From Coprococcus sp. (GTDB lineage: Bacteria; Bacillota_A; Clostridia; Lachnospirales; Lachnospiraceae), in the NCBI GenBank assembly GCA_017624085.1, contig JAGANU010000006.1:19050-83049 (forward strand): a stretch of 64,000 nt of DNA, written 5' to 3'. Both the position numbers and the translations under genes were made by a program. Positions 50,393-61,500 of this stretch are shown here, piece by piece. Under the pieces are notes generated by a model that saw only the letters and a list, made by a program, of their open reading frames with translations, did not search any database and was not told the DNA's origin. Within the stretch, counting starts at the first letter, position 1, and each line of letters opens with the position of its first letter.

Positions 50393-52226
50393 ACCTTGCA
50401 GCTCCGCAGCCGCTGCATTTCATTCGGCAGTTTAATGTCACCTTCTCGCCCAGAGCATTCTGCCATTCTCTCTCCAGAAAGGCTCTCGTAACCCCTATAT
50501 CTATAAAGTCCCAAGGAAGTATTTCCTGTACCTCTCTGTCTCTATAGGTATAGAAGTCTACGTTAAGTCCGTTTGTCTCCAAAGCCTTATCCCAGGCTTC
50601 CTTCCTGAAGAATTCAGTCCATGCATCAAATATCTGCCCCTGTTTATATACATCATATATAACATCATTAAGTCTTCTGTCACCTCTTGCAAGGAGCCCC
50701 TCGAGTATAGTGATATCAGCCTCATGATACTGAAACTTCAAGCTCTTGTGATTTTTCTGTTCCCTGAACATATCCTTTACGTAATACGCTCTCTTTACAA
50801 ACTCCTCCGGCCTTATCATCGGAGCCCACTGAAACGGTGTAAATGGCTTTGGAACAAAGTATGACGCTGAAGCCGTAACCATAACACGACCATTTCTTTC
50901 CTCTCGGGGAATATTTGCAAAATAAAGCTCAGTAATATCCTCTGACAAATGTGCAATCCCCGCAATATCATCGTAGGTCTCAGTAGGAAGCCCCATCATG
51001 AAATAAAGCTTAACCTTATTCCAGCCTCCCTTAAAGGCCTTAAGTGCTCCCTCCATGATATCTTCCTTTGTAAGCCCTTTGTTTATAACATCCCTAAGTC
51101 TCTGAGTGCCAGCTTCAGGCGCAAATGTAAGGGAATTCTTCTTCACGTCCTGAATCTTACTCATTACATCAAGGGAAAATGCATCGATTCTAAGGGAAGG
51201 GAGAGATATATTCACATGCTCCCTGTCCATCTTTTCTATAAGGCAGTCCGTAAGCTCCTTAAGATTTTCATAATCACTCGATGATAGACTGCTAAATGTA
51301 ATCTCCTCATGACCTGTATTGTCCAGCATACTGTTGGCGTAGGACTTAAGCATATCTACATCCTTAGGTCTTGTAGGTCTGTAAATCATTCCCGCCTGGC
51401 AAAATCTGCAGCCCCTTATACATCCTCTCATAATCTCGAGAACAACCCTGTCCTGTGTAACCTTAACATACGGCACAACCGGTCTTTCAGGATAAGGTAC
51501 CGCTTCAAGGTCCATGGCTACAGCCTTTGTCACGGTACACGGAACATTATCACAAACAGGTGAAAAAGCCTTTATTGTACCATCGGTATTATAAGATACC
51601 GAATATAACTCCGGAACATAGATACCTCTTATATTTGAAGCCTTTACTAAAAACTCATGTCTTGTCATATCTGAGCTCTTATATTCCTTATAAAGCTCTA
51701 ACAGAGCATCATAGGATACCTCGCCCTCTCCGATATAAAACATATCAAAGAAATCGGCAATTGGCTCAGGATTGTAGGCGCAAGGGCCACCGCCGATTAC
51801 AATAGTGTCACCTTTTTTTCTGTCCTTTGTTCTAATTGGGATACCCGACAGGTCAAGAATCTGAAGAATATTCGTGTAACACATCTCATATTGAAGAGTG
51901 ATACCAAGGAAATCAAAATCAGACACAGGATCCTGAGATTCAAGAGCAAAAAGAGGAATCTTCTCTTCTCTCATTATTTTGTCCAAATCAGGCCATGGAG
52001 AATACACTCTCTCACACCATGTGTCCTCTCTTCTGTTAAACATGTCATATAAAATCTGTATTCCCAGATGCGACATACCTATCTCGTACACATCTGGGAA
52101 ACACATACAAAATCTTACACGAACCCTGTCCTTATCCTTCATGACACTGTTGTACTCGCCTCCAATATATCTTGCAGGCTTGTCTACTTTCATCAGAATA
52201 TCATCTGGTAAAGCTAATTTTCTCAT
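50358..52226 (-). CDS. TIGR03960-family radical SAM protein (B12-binding-like)
   Basis: 622 residues. An N-terminal B12-binding-like domain (RVRFCMCFPDVYEIGMSHLGIQIL) precedes the radical SAM domain with the cluster motif CIRGCRFCQAG (CxxxCxxC). The C-terminal cysteines NCRMKCSGCGAARFGGG may bind a metal. Overlaps the partner TIGR03936 gene. Unknown substrate; classed with methylthiotransferase-like radical SAM enzymes. Confidence 0.92.
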   Translation of the reverse strand: MRKLALPDDILMKVDKPARYIGGEYNSVMKDKDRVRVRFCMCFPDVYEIGMSHLGIQILYDMFNRREDTWCERVYSPWPDLDKIMREEKIPLFALESQDPVSDFDFLGITLQYEMCYTNILQILDLSGIPIRTKDRKKGDTIVIGGGPCAYNPEPIADFFDMFYIGEGEVSYDALLELYKEYKSSDMTRHEFLVKASNIRGIYVPELYSVSYNTDGTIKAFSPVCDNVPCTVTKAVAMDLEAVPYPERPVVPYVKVTQDRVVLEIMRGCIRGCRFCQAGMIYRPTRPKDVDMLKSYANSMLDNTGHEEITFSSLSSSDYENLKELTDCLIEKMDREHVNISLPSLRIDAFSLDVMSKIQDVKKNSLTFAPEAGTQRLRDVINKGLTKEDIMEGALKAFKGGWNKVKLYFMMGLPTETYDDIAGIAHLSEDITELYFANIPREERNGRVMVTASASYFVPKPFTPFQWAPMIRPEEFVKRAYYVKDMFREQKNHKSLKFQYHEADITILEGLLARGDRRLNDVIYDVYKQGQIFDAWTEFFRKEAWDKALETNGLNVDFYTYRDREVQEILPWDFIDIGVTRAFLEREWQNALGEKVTLNCRMKCSGCGAARFGGGVCFENKN

Positions 52227-52251
52227 ATAATAGATTCCTTACATATACCGT

Positions 52252-53616
52252 TTAATTCTTAAAGCTGTGAATTGGAGCAGGAATACGTCCACCTCTGCTT
52301 ATAAATTTGTCACAGGCAAATCGGTTGACCGGCATAATAGGTGCATATCCAAGAAGTCCTCCAAATTCAGCCTGATCACCTACTCCCTTTCCAATTACAG
52401 GAATAAGTCTTACAGCTGTTGTCTTCTGATTTATCATACCGAGAGCCATCTCATCTGCAATAATACCGGAAATGGTTGATGCAGGTGTATCTCCCGGAAT
52501 TGCTATCATATCAAGTCCAACTGAGCATACACAGGTCATGGCCTCCAGCTTCTCCAGGGTAAGCGCACCTGCAGACACAGCATCAATCATTCTCTGGTCC
52601 TCAGATACAGGAATAAACGCACCTGACAGTCCTCCAACATACGAGGATGCCATTACACCGCCCTTCTTAACCTGGTCATTAAGTAATGCAAGAGCTGCTG
52701 TTGTACCAGGGGCACCTGCATACTCAAGTCCGATTTCCTCAAGTATCTCACCAACACTGTCACCGATAGCAGGTGTAGGTGCAAGAGAGAGATCCACGAT
52801 ACCAAATGGAACGCCAAGCATTTTTGAAGCCTGCTTTGCAACAAGCTGGCCAACTCTTGTAACCTTAAATGCAGTTTTCTTTATAGTCTCACAGAGCACC
52901 TCAAAGCTCTCTCCACGGACCTTCTCAAGAGCCTTCTTAACAACACCCGGGCCGCTTACTCCCACATTAATTACACAATCGCCCTCTGTAACGCCATGGA
53001 AGGCACCTGCCATAAATGGATTATCATCAGGTGCATTACAAAATACAACGAATTTACAACATCCCAGGGAGTCCTCATCCTTTGTGAGCTCTGCAGTTTC
53101 AACAATCATCTCACCTATAAGCTTTACAGCATCCATGTCTATACCTGTTTTTGTTGAACCGACATTTACAGAGCTGCACACCTTTCCTGTTGAGGAAAGA
53201 GCTTCAGGAATGGATCTTATAAGAAGCTCATCAGCAGCTGTCATTCCTTTATTTACAAGTGCAGAATATCCTCCAATAAAATTTACACCTATCGTATCGG
53301 CTGCTCTGTCAAGAGCCTTTGCAAGCTTTACAAAATCTCCTGTTGTTTTACATACGGATCCGCCCACAAGCGCTATAGGAGTAACGGATACTCTCTTATT
53401 TACAATCGGAATTCCATACTTTCTTGAAATCTCATTTCCCACAGAAACAAGATCCTTTGCATAGGTTGTAATCTTGTTATAGATTTTGGTACAAGTAGAA
53501 TCCACATCCTCGCCAACACAATCAAGGAGACTGATACCCATTGTTATTGTACGCACATCAAGATTCATGTCTGAGATCATTTTATTAGTTTCAATAACTT
53601 CATTTATACTAATCAT
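52252..53616 (-). CDS. PFL family protein (DUF711, UPF0210)
   Basis: 454-residue cytoplasmic protein of the DUF711/UPF0210 family, whose fold relates to pyruvate formate-lyase barrels but whose activity is unknown. Typical stretches are [46 protein letters not shown] and [22 protein letters not shown]. Its gene follows the ACT-domain gene by 35 bases, an almost constant pairing in Firmicutes. Confidence 0.92.
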   Translation of the reverse strand: MISINEVIETNKMISDMNLDVRTITMGISLLDCVGEDVDSTCTKIYNKITTYAKDLVSVGNEISRKYGIPIVNKRVSVTPIALVGGSVCKTTGDFVKLAKALDRAADTIGVNFIGGYSALVNKGMTAADELLIRSIPEALSSTGKVCSSVNVGSTKTGIDMDAVKLIGEMIVETAELTKDEDSLGCCKFVVFCNAPDDNPFMAGAFHGVTEGDCVINVGVSGPGVVKKALEKVRGESFEVLCETIKKTAFKVTRVGQLVAKQASKMLGVPFGIVDLSLAPTPAIGDSVGEILEEIGLEYAGAPGTTAALALLNDQVKKGGVMASSYVGGLSGAFIPVSEDQRMIDAVSAGALTLEKLEAMTCVCSVGLDMIAIPGDTPASTISGIIADEMALGMINQKTTAVRLIPVIGKGVGDQAEFGGLLGYAPIMPVNRFACDKFISRGGRIPAPIHSFKN

Positions 53617-53651
53617 TTATATCCTCTTTTCCGTCGATTTGACCTTTGTAA

Positions 53652-53924
53652 TTAGATTCTGTGCATAGTCTCAAAAATAGCCTCATGCTGTACCTTTATC
53701 TGAACGCCGATTTCATCGCCGATTTGAGAAAGCTCAGATGCAATGAGCTCTGTTGACTTAGGTGAAGCCTGAGTATCAACAACCATCATCATATTGAAAT
53801 ATCCTGCAACTATAGTCTGGGCAATATCAAGAATATTAATCTGGTTATCTGCAAGGTATACACATACCTTTGCTGTAATACCTACACTATCCTTGCCTAC
53901 TACGGTAATAATTCTCTTTTTCAT
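53652..53924 (-). CDS. ACT domain-containing protein (UPF0237)
   Basis: 90 residues forming one ACT domain: KRIITVVGKDSVGITAKVCVYLADNQINILDIAQTIVAGYFNMMMVVD. Relatives of GcvR-type ACT proteins; a small-molecule sensor role is likely, probably for the PFL-family partner downstream. RBS AAGGAGGATAAATC. Confidence 0.93.
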   Translation of the reverse strand: MKKRIITVVGKDSVGITAKVCVYLADNQINILDIAQTIVAGYFNMMMVVDTQASPKSTELIASELSQIGDEIGVQIKVQHEAIFETMHRI

Positions 53925-53990
53925 GTGATTTATCCTCCTTGAATTGTAATGCAGCTATATATTTCTGCATCTTATTTTCTATGTAGCACT

Positions 53991-54788
53991 CTAAGCTTCA
54001 ATAACACTCATAGGCACATCTCTTCTTGCAACAGCCAGTCCGAAATCTCTTACATCCTTTGAGAAGGAATTATCTGATATTTCGAGCTTAACCGTCTCAT
54101 AAGCCAGTTCTTCAAAATTATTTTCCCTGCTTAAGTGACCGAGCAGAATTCCTTTTATATGATTGTTAAGCAGCCTGTAAATCAGCTGACCTGAAGCCTC
54201 ATTTGACAAATGTCCATAATTACTGAGTATTCGCCGCTTCAGATAATACGGATATGGTCCGGATTCTAGCATTCTGATATCGTGATTGGACTCAATTACC
54301 ATTATATCTGAATTGTCAAGCTTGGACACAACATAATCATTAAAATTACCCATATCCGTTGCTATGGACACCTTCTTTCCATCACCATACAGACTATAGC
54401 AGACAGGATCTGCAGCGTCATGCCATATGGATGTGGGATCTACTGTAATATCATTTATTGTAATCTTCTTGTCCGGGGTTACTACGTGAAACATATCGTC
54501 ATCTATGTGTCCCAGAGAAGAAAGCTTCTTTATCTCCTGAATTGTCTGAGCTGTGGCATATAGAGGTACATTGTGCTTTCTTGCAAGAACACCAATTCCC
54601 TTCACATGGTCAATATGCTCATGGGTAATAAGCACGCCCGAAAGCTCACCCGGCTTTATTCCTGCCTGACCAAGGGCAGCGTCAATGCGCTTGCAGGTTA
54701 TTCCTGCATCAACCAGCAAATGTGTATGCTCACTACCTACATAATAGCAATTGCCGGAGCTGCCACTGGCTATACTAAGTAGTCTCAT
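53991..54788 (-). CDS. MBL-fold metallo-hydrolase (YycJ/WalJ-like)
   Basis: 265-residue metallo-beta-lactamase-fold hydrolase. SIASGSSGNCYYVGSEHTHLLVDAG at the N-terminus and the metal motif THEHIDHVKG are as in YycJ; later ESNHD and LGHLSRENN supply other ligands. Such proteins may act on nucleic acids. ATG 54788 overlaps the upstream stop as ATGA and has AAGGTGGAG upstream; a GTG at 54803 would lie inside that site. Confidence 0.92.
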   Translation of the reverse strand: MRLLSIASGSSGNCYYVGSEHTHLLVDAGITCKRIDAALGQAGIKPGELSGVLITHEHIDHVKGIGVLARKHNVPLYATAQTIQEIKKLSSLGHIDDDMFHVVTPDKKITINDITVDPTSIWHDAADPVCYSLYGDGKKVSIATDMGNFNDYVVSKLDNSDIMVIESNHDIRMLESGPYPYYLKRRILSNYGHLSNEASGQLIYRLLNNHIKGILLGHLSRENNFEELAYETVKLEISDNSFSKDVRDFGLAVARRDVPMSVIEA

Positions 54789-56236
54789 TGTGTTATACTC
54801 CACCTTCTAAGATTCATATGACTATAATAATCCTTTTCAAAGCCCGAAAGCTCTCCAAGATTAATAGGAGTAACAAGGCTTTTTAAATTTTCCATCTTAC
54901 CAATAAAATCTATATCTGTCAGACATTTGCGGGCTCCCTGGAGTGAAGTATTTCCTGCATATTCTGCCTTATTAGCAAGCTCAGCAGGCAGCAGGCCTAA
55001 AGAAACAGCACTGTTCATATTCAAATTACAGCCGAATCCTCCCGCTATATATAAGGTTTTTACTTCGTCCACCGAAATGTCCATACTGCTAATCAGTGCC
55101 TGCACGCCGGCGCATATAGCAGCCTTTGCCAGCATGAAGCTGTGTATCATATCCATATCAATGATATTCCCATCAGGCATCTTATAGCCAGCTTCAATAT
55201 ATCTGTCAGAAAGAACACCGTCATCATTTAGGATTCCGGAAAATTTCATAATACTGAGCATATCAAATGCATTTGTGCCGTTTATACCGGCTCTCCTTAA
55301 TATCCCCTCGAAGGCAGGTCCGCAGGCGCAGGACGTTGCAAAGCCTCCATGCTTATTTGCCAGAATAAGCTCACCATTTGTTCCAAGATCGGCGAACAGC
55401 TTGTAGCCGGCATCCCGGAAAACTCCTTTGATAAGGGCACCGGAAAGAACATCTGCCCCCACAAAAGCACTTAGGTTCGGAAGCAGAATAACCTCTGCAT
55501 CACAAAGCTCTGTCGTACCAAAAAAGCTATCACCTTTAAATTCAGCCATATCACCATTTTTTATAGTAAATGGTGCTGCCCCCAGATTCTCCAAGGTGAA
55601 ACCATTTAAAATGGCAAGCATGGTGGTATTTCCTGATATTACAATTCGTCTTACAAGTCCGGCAAGATTACTACTGCTTTCACACATATTGTAAGGCTGC
55701 TGCTTATCCATCAAGGACTTAAGCATACACATAATACCCTCTGAAAGCTTTTTGACAATGCAGCTTCTAAGCTCTGAAAGTCCACACGCACAGCTGCCAT
55801 GCTTAATTCTTGACAACACATCACTTCCGTAAGCAATCTGTGGATTCATAAAGCTGTAAACATCTATGGTGCTTTCCGACTCTAAGTCCACAAGCTCCAT
55901 TGCAACAGTAGTTGTTCCAAGATCAACAGCAACTCCGAGCCTTTTTGGGGTAGCTTCTGTAGCTTTAACGCACTGTCCTTCATAGCTTGAACAAATGTCA
56001 CCACCTGCTGTATCTACACGAAGCTCCATATCACCTTCCACAATGTAAGTACAGCTTCTTATATAGCTGCCACTGCCAACATCGTATACAAGACATCTGT
56101 TGCATGTACCTCTTTTTCCACAGTTTCCTATAAAAATATGTCCTGAGCCGGATATTACATCGTAGAGATTATCCCCTCTGCTGCAAGATATTATTTTTTC
56201 TTTGTTAACGGTTATTCTACAAATGTTTGATTGCAT
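54785..56236 (-). CDS. RACo-like corrinoid protein reactivase (2Fe-2S + ASKHA ATPase, DUF4445)
   Basis: 483 residues. A short ferredoxin-like N-terminus carries C39-x5-C45-x2-C48 and C62, a plant-type 2Fe-2S pattern. It is followed by an ASKHA ATPase (LGVAVDLGTTTVAMELVD; FADLGTNGELIL; YIAGGFGCNLNM). Known relatives (RACo, RamA-like) reductively reactivate corrinoid methyltransferases using ATP. No corrinoid protein or methyltransferase gene is near, so the client is unknown. It starts 2 bases after ilvA. Confidence 0.85.
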   Translation of the reverse strand: MQSNICRITVNKEKIISCSRGDNLYDVISGSGHIFIGNCGKRGTCNRCLVYDVGSGSYIRSCTYIVEGDMELRVDTAGGDICSSYEGQCVKATEATPKRLGVAVDLGTTTVAMELVDLESESTIDVYSFMNPQIAYGSDVLSRIKHGSCACGLSELRSCIVKKLSEGIMCMLKSLMDKQQPYNMCESSSNLAGLVRRIVISGNTTMLAILNGFTLENLGAAPFTIKNGDMAEFKGDSFFGTTELCDAEVILLPNLSAFVGADVLSGALIKGVFRDAGYKLFADLGTNGELILANKHGGFATSCACGPAFEGILRRAGINGTNAFDMLSIMKFSGILNDDGVLSDRYIEAGYKMPDGNIIDMDMIHSFMLAKAAICAGVQALISSMDISVDEVKTLYIAGGFGCNLNMNSAVSLGLLPAELANKAEYAGNTSLQGARKCLTDIDFIGKMENLKSLVTPINLGELSGFEKDYYSHMNLRRWSITQ

Positions 56237-56238
56237 TG

Positions 56239-57483
56239 TTAATTATAAATACCCTTTGTCATTACTTCCTTTGGCTTATATCCGTAATCAGCCAAGGTAT
56301 TGATAATAAGCTGCTTGTGCTCAGGTCCGAAGGCCTCCATGGTTATAACAAGCTCCACAGCAGAATTTCTATTTATAGATACAAACTGGTTATGCTCAAG
56401 CTTAATGATATTTCCCTGAAGATCTGCAATAATCTTTGAAATATTCATAAGAGCACCCGGCTTATCAGGAAGAAGAGTTGAAACTGTAAATATTCTGCTT
56501 CTTGCGATAAGACCATGCTGTACTATTGAAGCAAATGTAATCATGTCCATATTTCCACCGGACAGAATGCTTACAATCTTAGCTCCCTTCACATTTAAAT
56601 GCTTTAAAGCTGCCACTGTAAGAAGGCCTGAATTCTCCACAAGGAGCTTATGATTTTCAAGCATATCCAGGAAGGATACAATAAGCTCATTGTCCTCCAC
56701 CGTGATGATATCATCAAGATTTTTCTGAATGTATGGGAATATCTTACTTCCGGGAGTCTTTACCGCTGTACCGTCAGCTATGGTATCAACATATGGAAGT
56801 GTTGTTATCTTTTTGTTTTTAAGAGACACCTGCATACAGTTTGCACCTGCAGGCTCAACACCTATAACCTTAATATTAGGATTCATCATCTTTGCAAGGG
56901 TTGACACTCCGGTTGCAAGACCGCCTCCTCCTATCGGTACAAGAATATAATCAACAAAAGGAAGCTCCTTTATTATCTCCATCGCAACAGAGCCCTGTCC
57001 TGTTGCCACATCAAGGTCATCAAATGGATGAATAAATGTATAACCCTTGTCCTCAGCAAGCTCAAGGGCATATGCACAGGATTCGTCATATACATCACCA
57101 TAAAGTATTACCTCAGCGCCATAGCCCTTTGTTCTATTAACCTTAATAAGTGGTGTGGATGAAGGCATTACGATAGTTGCCTTAACGCCAAACGCCTTTG
57201 CAGCATAAGCCACGCCCTGAGCATGGTTACCAGCTGATGCAGTGATAAGTCCTTTCTGTCTTTCTTCATCTGACAGTGTACTGATTTTATAATAAGCACC
57301 TCTTATTTTGTATGCACCTGTGAGCTGAAGATTTTCAGGCTTGAAATATACCTTATTACCTGTCAAACTGCTAAAATAATCACTATATATAAGCTTTGTT
57401 GGAAGTACTACCTTTTGTACTGTTTCATAAGCCTCCTCAAATTTTGCCAGAGTAAGCTTATCTGTGTTTTTCTCTTCTGACAT
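56239..57483 (-). CDS. ilvA: Threonine ammonia-lyase
   Basis: 414-residue PLP enzyme deaminating threonine to 2-oxobutanoate for isoleucine synthesis or catabolism. PLP lysine in LTGAYKIRGA, then TASAGNHAQGVAYAAKA, GGGGLATGVS and SGGNMD. The C-terminus (RIFTVSTLLPDKPGALMNISKII) is one ACT-type domain, as in the ~400-residue form often called TdcB/IlvA. RBS AAAGGAGAATTGAA. Its place in the ftsY-RACo interval has no obvious reason. Confidence 0.94.
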   Translation of the reverse strand: MSEEKNTDKLTLAKFEEAYETVQKVVLPTKLIYSDYFSSLTGNKVYFKPENLQLTGAYKIRGAYYKISTLSDEERQKGLITASAGNHAQGVAYAAKAFGVKATIVMPSSTPLIKVNRTKGYGAEVILYGDVYDESCAYALELAEDKGYTFIHPFDDLDVATGQGSVAMEIIKELPFVDYILVPIGGGGLATGVSTLAKMMNPNIKVIGVEPAGANCMQVSLKNKKITTLPYVDTIADGTAVKTPGSKIFPYIQKNLDDIITVEDNELIVSFLDMLENHKLLVENSGLLTVAALKHLNVKGAKIVSILSGGNMDMITFASIVQHGLIARSRIFTVSTLLPDKPGALMNISKIIADLQGNIIKLEHNQFVSINRNSAVELVITMEAFGPEHKQLIINTLADYGYKPKEVMTKGIYN

Positions 57484-57520
57484 TTCAATTCTCCTTTACT
57501 ATATGTATATATAGAAGATA

Positions 57521-58495
57521 TTAGTTCTCATCAATGAGAATATCTATCTCTGTTCTGTCCTCATCAAAATCTGCAACGAGAGCATCAACATATGCCTGTG
57601 GGTCAAATCTCTGCAGATCCCCGATTTTCTCACCTACACCGATAAACTTAACAGGTACGTCAAGCTCAGACTGAATTGCTATCGCTATACCACCCTTTGC
57701 TGTACCGTCAAGCTTTGTTATTACTATACCATCAAGCTCTGTGACGGTGCTAAACTGTCTTGCCTGCTCCAGCGCATTCTGACCTGTTGTTCCATCAAGG
57801 ACAATAAGAGACTCCACATTTGCCTCAGGGTAATCTCTTGATATAATTCTTCTCATTTTTGCCAGCTCATCCATAAGATTCTTCTTATTGTGAAGTCTTC
57901 CTGCCGTATCAACAAGAAGAATATCGGTATGTCTTGCTTTTGCTGCAGCCACTGCATCATACACTACTGCAGCAGGATCTGCACCTTCATTATGGGAAAT
58001 TATGTCAACCTGTGCTCTGTCTGCCCATGTCTTAAGCTGATCGATTGCGGCAGCCCTAAAGGTATCTGCAGCAGCAATTAAAACCTTCTTTCCCTGACTT
58101 CTGTACTGAGCTGCAAGCTTACCGATGGTAGTGGTTTTTCCAACTCCATTGACTCCAATTACCATAACAACACTTGTCTTATTCTCGAAATCATATGCTG
58201 TCTCGTCTACTGCCATCTGATCTCTGATGATGTTTATTACAAGCTCCTTACAAGCAGCAGGCTCCTTTATATGAGCAGCAGATACCTTATCCTTAAGATC
58301 CTCTATGACCTTTTCTGTTGTCTCATATCCCATATCAGCCATGATAAATGTCTCTTCAAGCTCCTCATAGAAATCATCATCAATATGGGATGCGCCAAAA
58401 ACATCTGTAAAGCTGTCTACAATACTTTTTCTGGTCTTTGCAAGTCCATCCTTAAGTCTCGCAAAGAAGCCCTTCTTTTCCTTCTCTTCTGCCAT
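57521..58495 (-). CDS. ftsY: Signal recognition particle receptor FtsY
   Basis: 324-residue SRP receptor GTPase. A short basic/acidic N-terminus (no long A domain), helical N domain, and G domain with GVNGVGKTTTIGKLA, DTFRAAAIDQL, DTAGRLHNKKNLM and TKLDGTAKGG. ATG 58495 was chosen because GGGAGG lies 7 bases upstream; TTG 58510 overlaps that site. Directly downstream of smc, the standard rnc-smc-ftsY order. Confidence 0.97.
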   Translation of the reverse strand: MAEEKEKKGFFARLKDGLAKTRKSIVDSFTDVFGASHIDDDFYEELEETFIMADMGYETTEKVIEDLKDKVSAAHIKEPAACKELVINIIRDQMAVDETAYDFENKTSVVMVIGVNGVGKTTTIGKLAAQYRSQGKKVLIAAADTFRAAAIDQLKTWADRAQVDIISHNEGADPAAVVYDAVAAAKARHTDILLVDTAGRLHNKKNLMDELAKMRRIISRDYPEANVESLIVLDGTTGQNALEQARQFSTVTELDGIVITKLDGTAKGGIAIAIQSELDVPVKFIGVGEKIGDLQRFDPQAYVDALVADFDEDRTEIDILIDEN

Positions 58496-58524
58496 ATTTT
58501 TACCTCCCAAATGTAAATTGTATA

Positions 58525-61500
58525 TTACTTATCAAGATCATTCTCTATGAGATTTACAGATACAAGAGTAGATACACCCTTTTCCTGCATTGTAATACCA
58601 TAAAGTATATCTGCAGCCTCCATTGTTCCCTTTCTGTGGGAAATGACAATAAACTGTGTATCCTTTGTAAGTCTATCCAGATACCTTGCAAATCTTCTTA
58701 CATTAGAATCATCCAGTGCAGCCTCGATCTCATCAAGCAGACAGAACGGAGATGGCTTAAGGCTCTGAATAGCAAACAAAAGTGCTATTGCAGTCAGTGA
58801 CTTTTCTCCACCGGAAAGCTGCATCATATTCTGAAGCTTCTTTCCCGGTGGCTGCGCAATAATACGAATACCTGTCTCAAGAAGATCATCAGAATCTACA
58901 AGCTCTAATGCACCTCTTCCGCCCCCGAAAAGTTCCTTAAATACTCTGTCAAACATTGTCTGGATCTCTTTAAACTTCTGTGTAAACTGCTCCTGCATCG
59001 ATTTTTCAAGCTCACCAATAATGTTTACAAGATTTGTCTCAGCAAGAACAATATCATCATGCTGTGTTTTTAAAAACTCATATCTCTCTGACACTTCCTT
59101 GTAATCTTCAATTGCATTTACATTTACATCTCCAAGTGACTTAATCTTTGCCTTAACTGCAGCTATCTCCTTCTTGAGAGAAGTCAGATCACTTAGGTTA
59201 TCATCCTTCATATCTCTTGCAGTGTTATATGTGATTTCATATTCCTCCCACATATAGCTGCACAGCTCATCTGATTTTTCACTGTTTTTTGAAATGGCTG
59301 TTTCCAGCTTGTATGAATCCTTCTCCAAGCCCGTAATCTTTTCAGACAGCTCCTCACGCTTATCAAAGAATTCCTTATGATTTTTAGTAAGCTCTTCTCT
59401 GTTTTGTATATATGAGGACAGTCTTTCCTCTACATCAGCAATGCTTTGCGTCGTGTCCTCAATACTTTTCTTTATAGCTTTTATCTTCTCTTCAAGCTCA
59501 TTTATCAGCATAGCAGAGGATGAACCCTTTGATGTATATTCCATAAGCTCATTTTTACATCTCTCGATTTCCTCATTGATTCTGTTTATGTTGGACTCAA
59601 TAAACTCATCCTTCTGCATTATAGAATTATATGAAATAAGAAGCTCTGATACTCTTCTATTGCACTCTGCAAGCTTATCCTTATCCTCCTGACTATGGCT
59701 TTCAAGCTCAGTGATTCTTTCTTCCGCCTGAAGCTTAAGCTGTTCATGCTTCTTGTTATTATCAGCAAGCTGACTCTTATTTATATTAATCTCATTTATC
59801 TGGTTATTAAGCTCACTAATTTCCTTCTCAATAGATGCAAATACTCTTTCGGTCTCATCAAGCTTCTCTTTTATCTGTTCAGCACTGATGCTTAATGTGT
59901 TTTTCTTTAAATAAGCCTCCTGAAGCTCCCTGTTTCCCCTTTCAATCTCTGCCTTCAGATGCTCTCTTGACTCCTTAAGCTCTTCATCAAGCTTTGCCGC
60001 CGCCTGGGCTGTGGCATTTAGGTTCGTGATTTCCTCCTTGAGCTCATCCAGCTCTCTCTTACGGCCGAGAAGATTGCTGGAATTTTTAAATGCGCCGCCG
60101 GTCATGGAACCACCCGGATTTATAAGCTCACCCTCAACGGTTACAAGTCTCAGTGACTGGTTATATTTGCGGGCAACCTTAAGAGCATTATCAATATTGT
60201 CCACAACAATGATACGTCCAAGGAGATTTTTTACAAGAGTATCATATCTCGGATCATTGTCAACAAGATCTGAGGCAACTCCAATTACTCCCTCCAGGCT
60301 TAGAACCTCCTTATTAATCTGTCCCCTTACTGTAATAGTATTTAAAGGCAGGAAGGTAGCACGTCCCAGCTTGTTTGTCTTTAAATATGATATCATGCGC
60401 TTAGCTGTGGCATCATCCTCCGTTACTATGTTCTGTATGCTTCCGCCAAGAGCAGTTTCAACAGCAATCTCATACTGCTGCTTAACAGTAATAATATCTG
60501 CTACAACACCCAGTATTCCCGGATTCCACTGCTTCTGCTCCATTACACGTCTGATGCTGTTTCCATAGCCGTCATATCTCTCAGTAATATTTCTGAGAGC
60601 CTCCAGCTTTGACCTTGTTGCAGATAATCTTTCATTTGTGTTGTGAATAAGCTCTCTGTTTGCCTTATTTCGTTCCTGATTATCATTTAAGCTTGCCGTA
60701 TTTGTGTCAAGGTCATCGAGAATAAGCTTTACTGCCTCCTCAAGCTCCTTCAGCTGGGTAAGTAATGAATCATATTCTTTTCTGTCAGTGGCGTCATCGC
60801 TCTTAAACTGTAATAGTCTCTGATTAAGCTGGGTTTTACGGAAATTGATGTTCTCAAGCATTGCATCGTATCGCCCAACCTTTGCCTGAAGTGTTCCGCT
60901 TTCGTGGACATACTCAATTATATCACTCTTACAGTCCTCGATTTCTCTCTGACAATCCTCTATGTACTTTTCAAGGTCTTCACTTTCTTTCCTCGCCTTG
61001 TCAAGCAAGGCTTCAATATCTGTAACCGAATCTCCAAGCCCCTGCTTTTCAGATGTGTAGCCTTTAAGCTCTCTCTCATTTGCCTCTATCTGGCTGTTTA
61101 TCCTGTCAATCTGCTCCTGGGTACTCTGGTCTGTCATCCTGTGGGTAATAATCTGCTGGTTTAATACATTGATTTCACCCTCAAGGCGCTCTCTGTTAAG
61201 CTTGGCCTCATGTATCTGGTTTTTGGACAAATCGATCTCGGAATTAAGTTCCTCCAAAGTTCTCTCAATCTGCTCATATTCCTCTTTTGTCTGCTCGTAA
61301 GCGCGTCGGTTGTCCTCAATATCACCATTTACAATTTCCAGTCTCTTTCTGTCTTCCTCCAAAGCTTCCTTCAGCTTTTCTACTTCAAGAAGAAAAGCAT
61401 TTGCGTCAAGGTTTCTAAGCTCAGACTTAAATGCAAGATATTTTCTGGCAGTTTCAGACTGCTCCTTAAGAGGTCCAACCTGTTTTTCTAGTTCCTTTAA

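Noticed and set aside
52472..53464. 330-codon open frame on + opposite the PFL-family gene
   Set aside because: It is the complement of a well-conserved gene, has a composition typical of an antisense shadow (Ser/Thr/Pro-rich), no ribosome site and no recognisable domain.
53945..53982. ATGCAG/CTGCAT hairpin between the ACT and MBL genes
   Set aside because: Short stem, long loop, no T-run on the transcribed strand; the genes look co-transcribed.
60011..60568. 185-codon open frame on + opposite smc
   Set aside because: Antisense shadow of the SMC hinge region; no family features.
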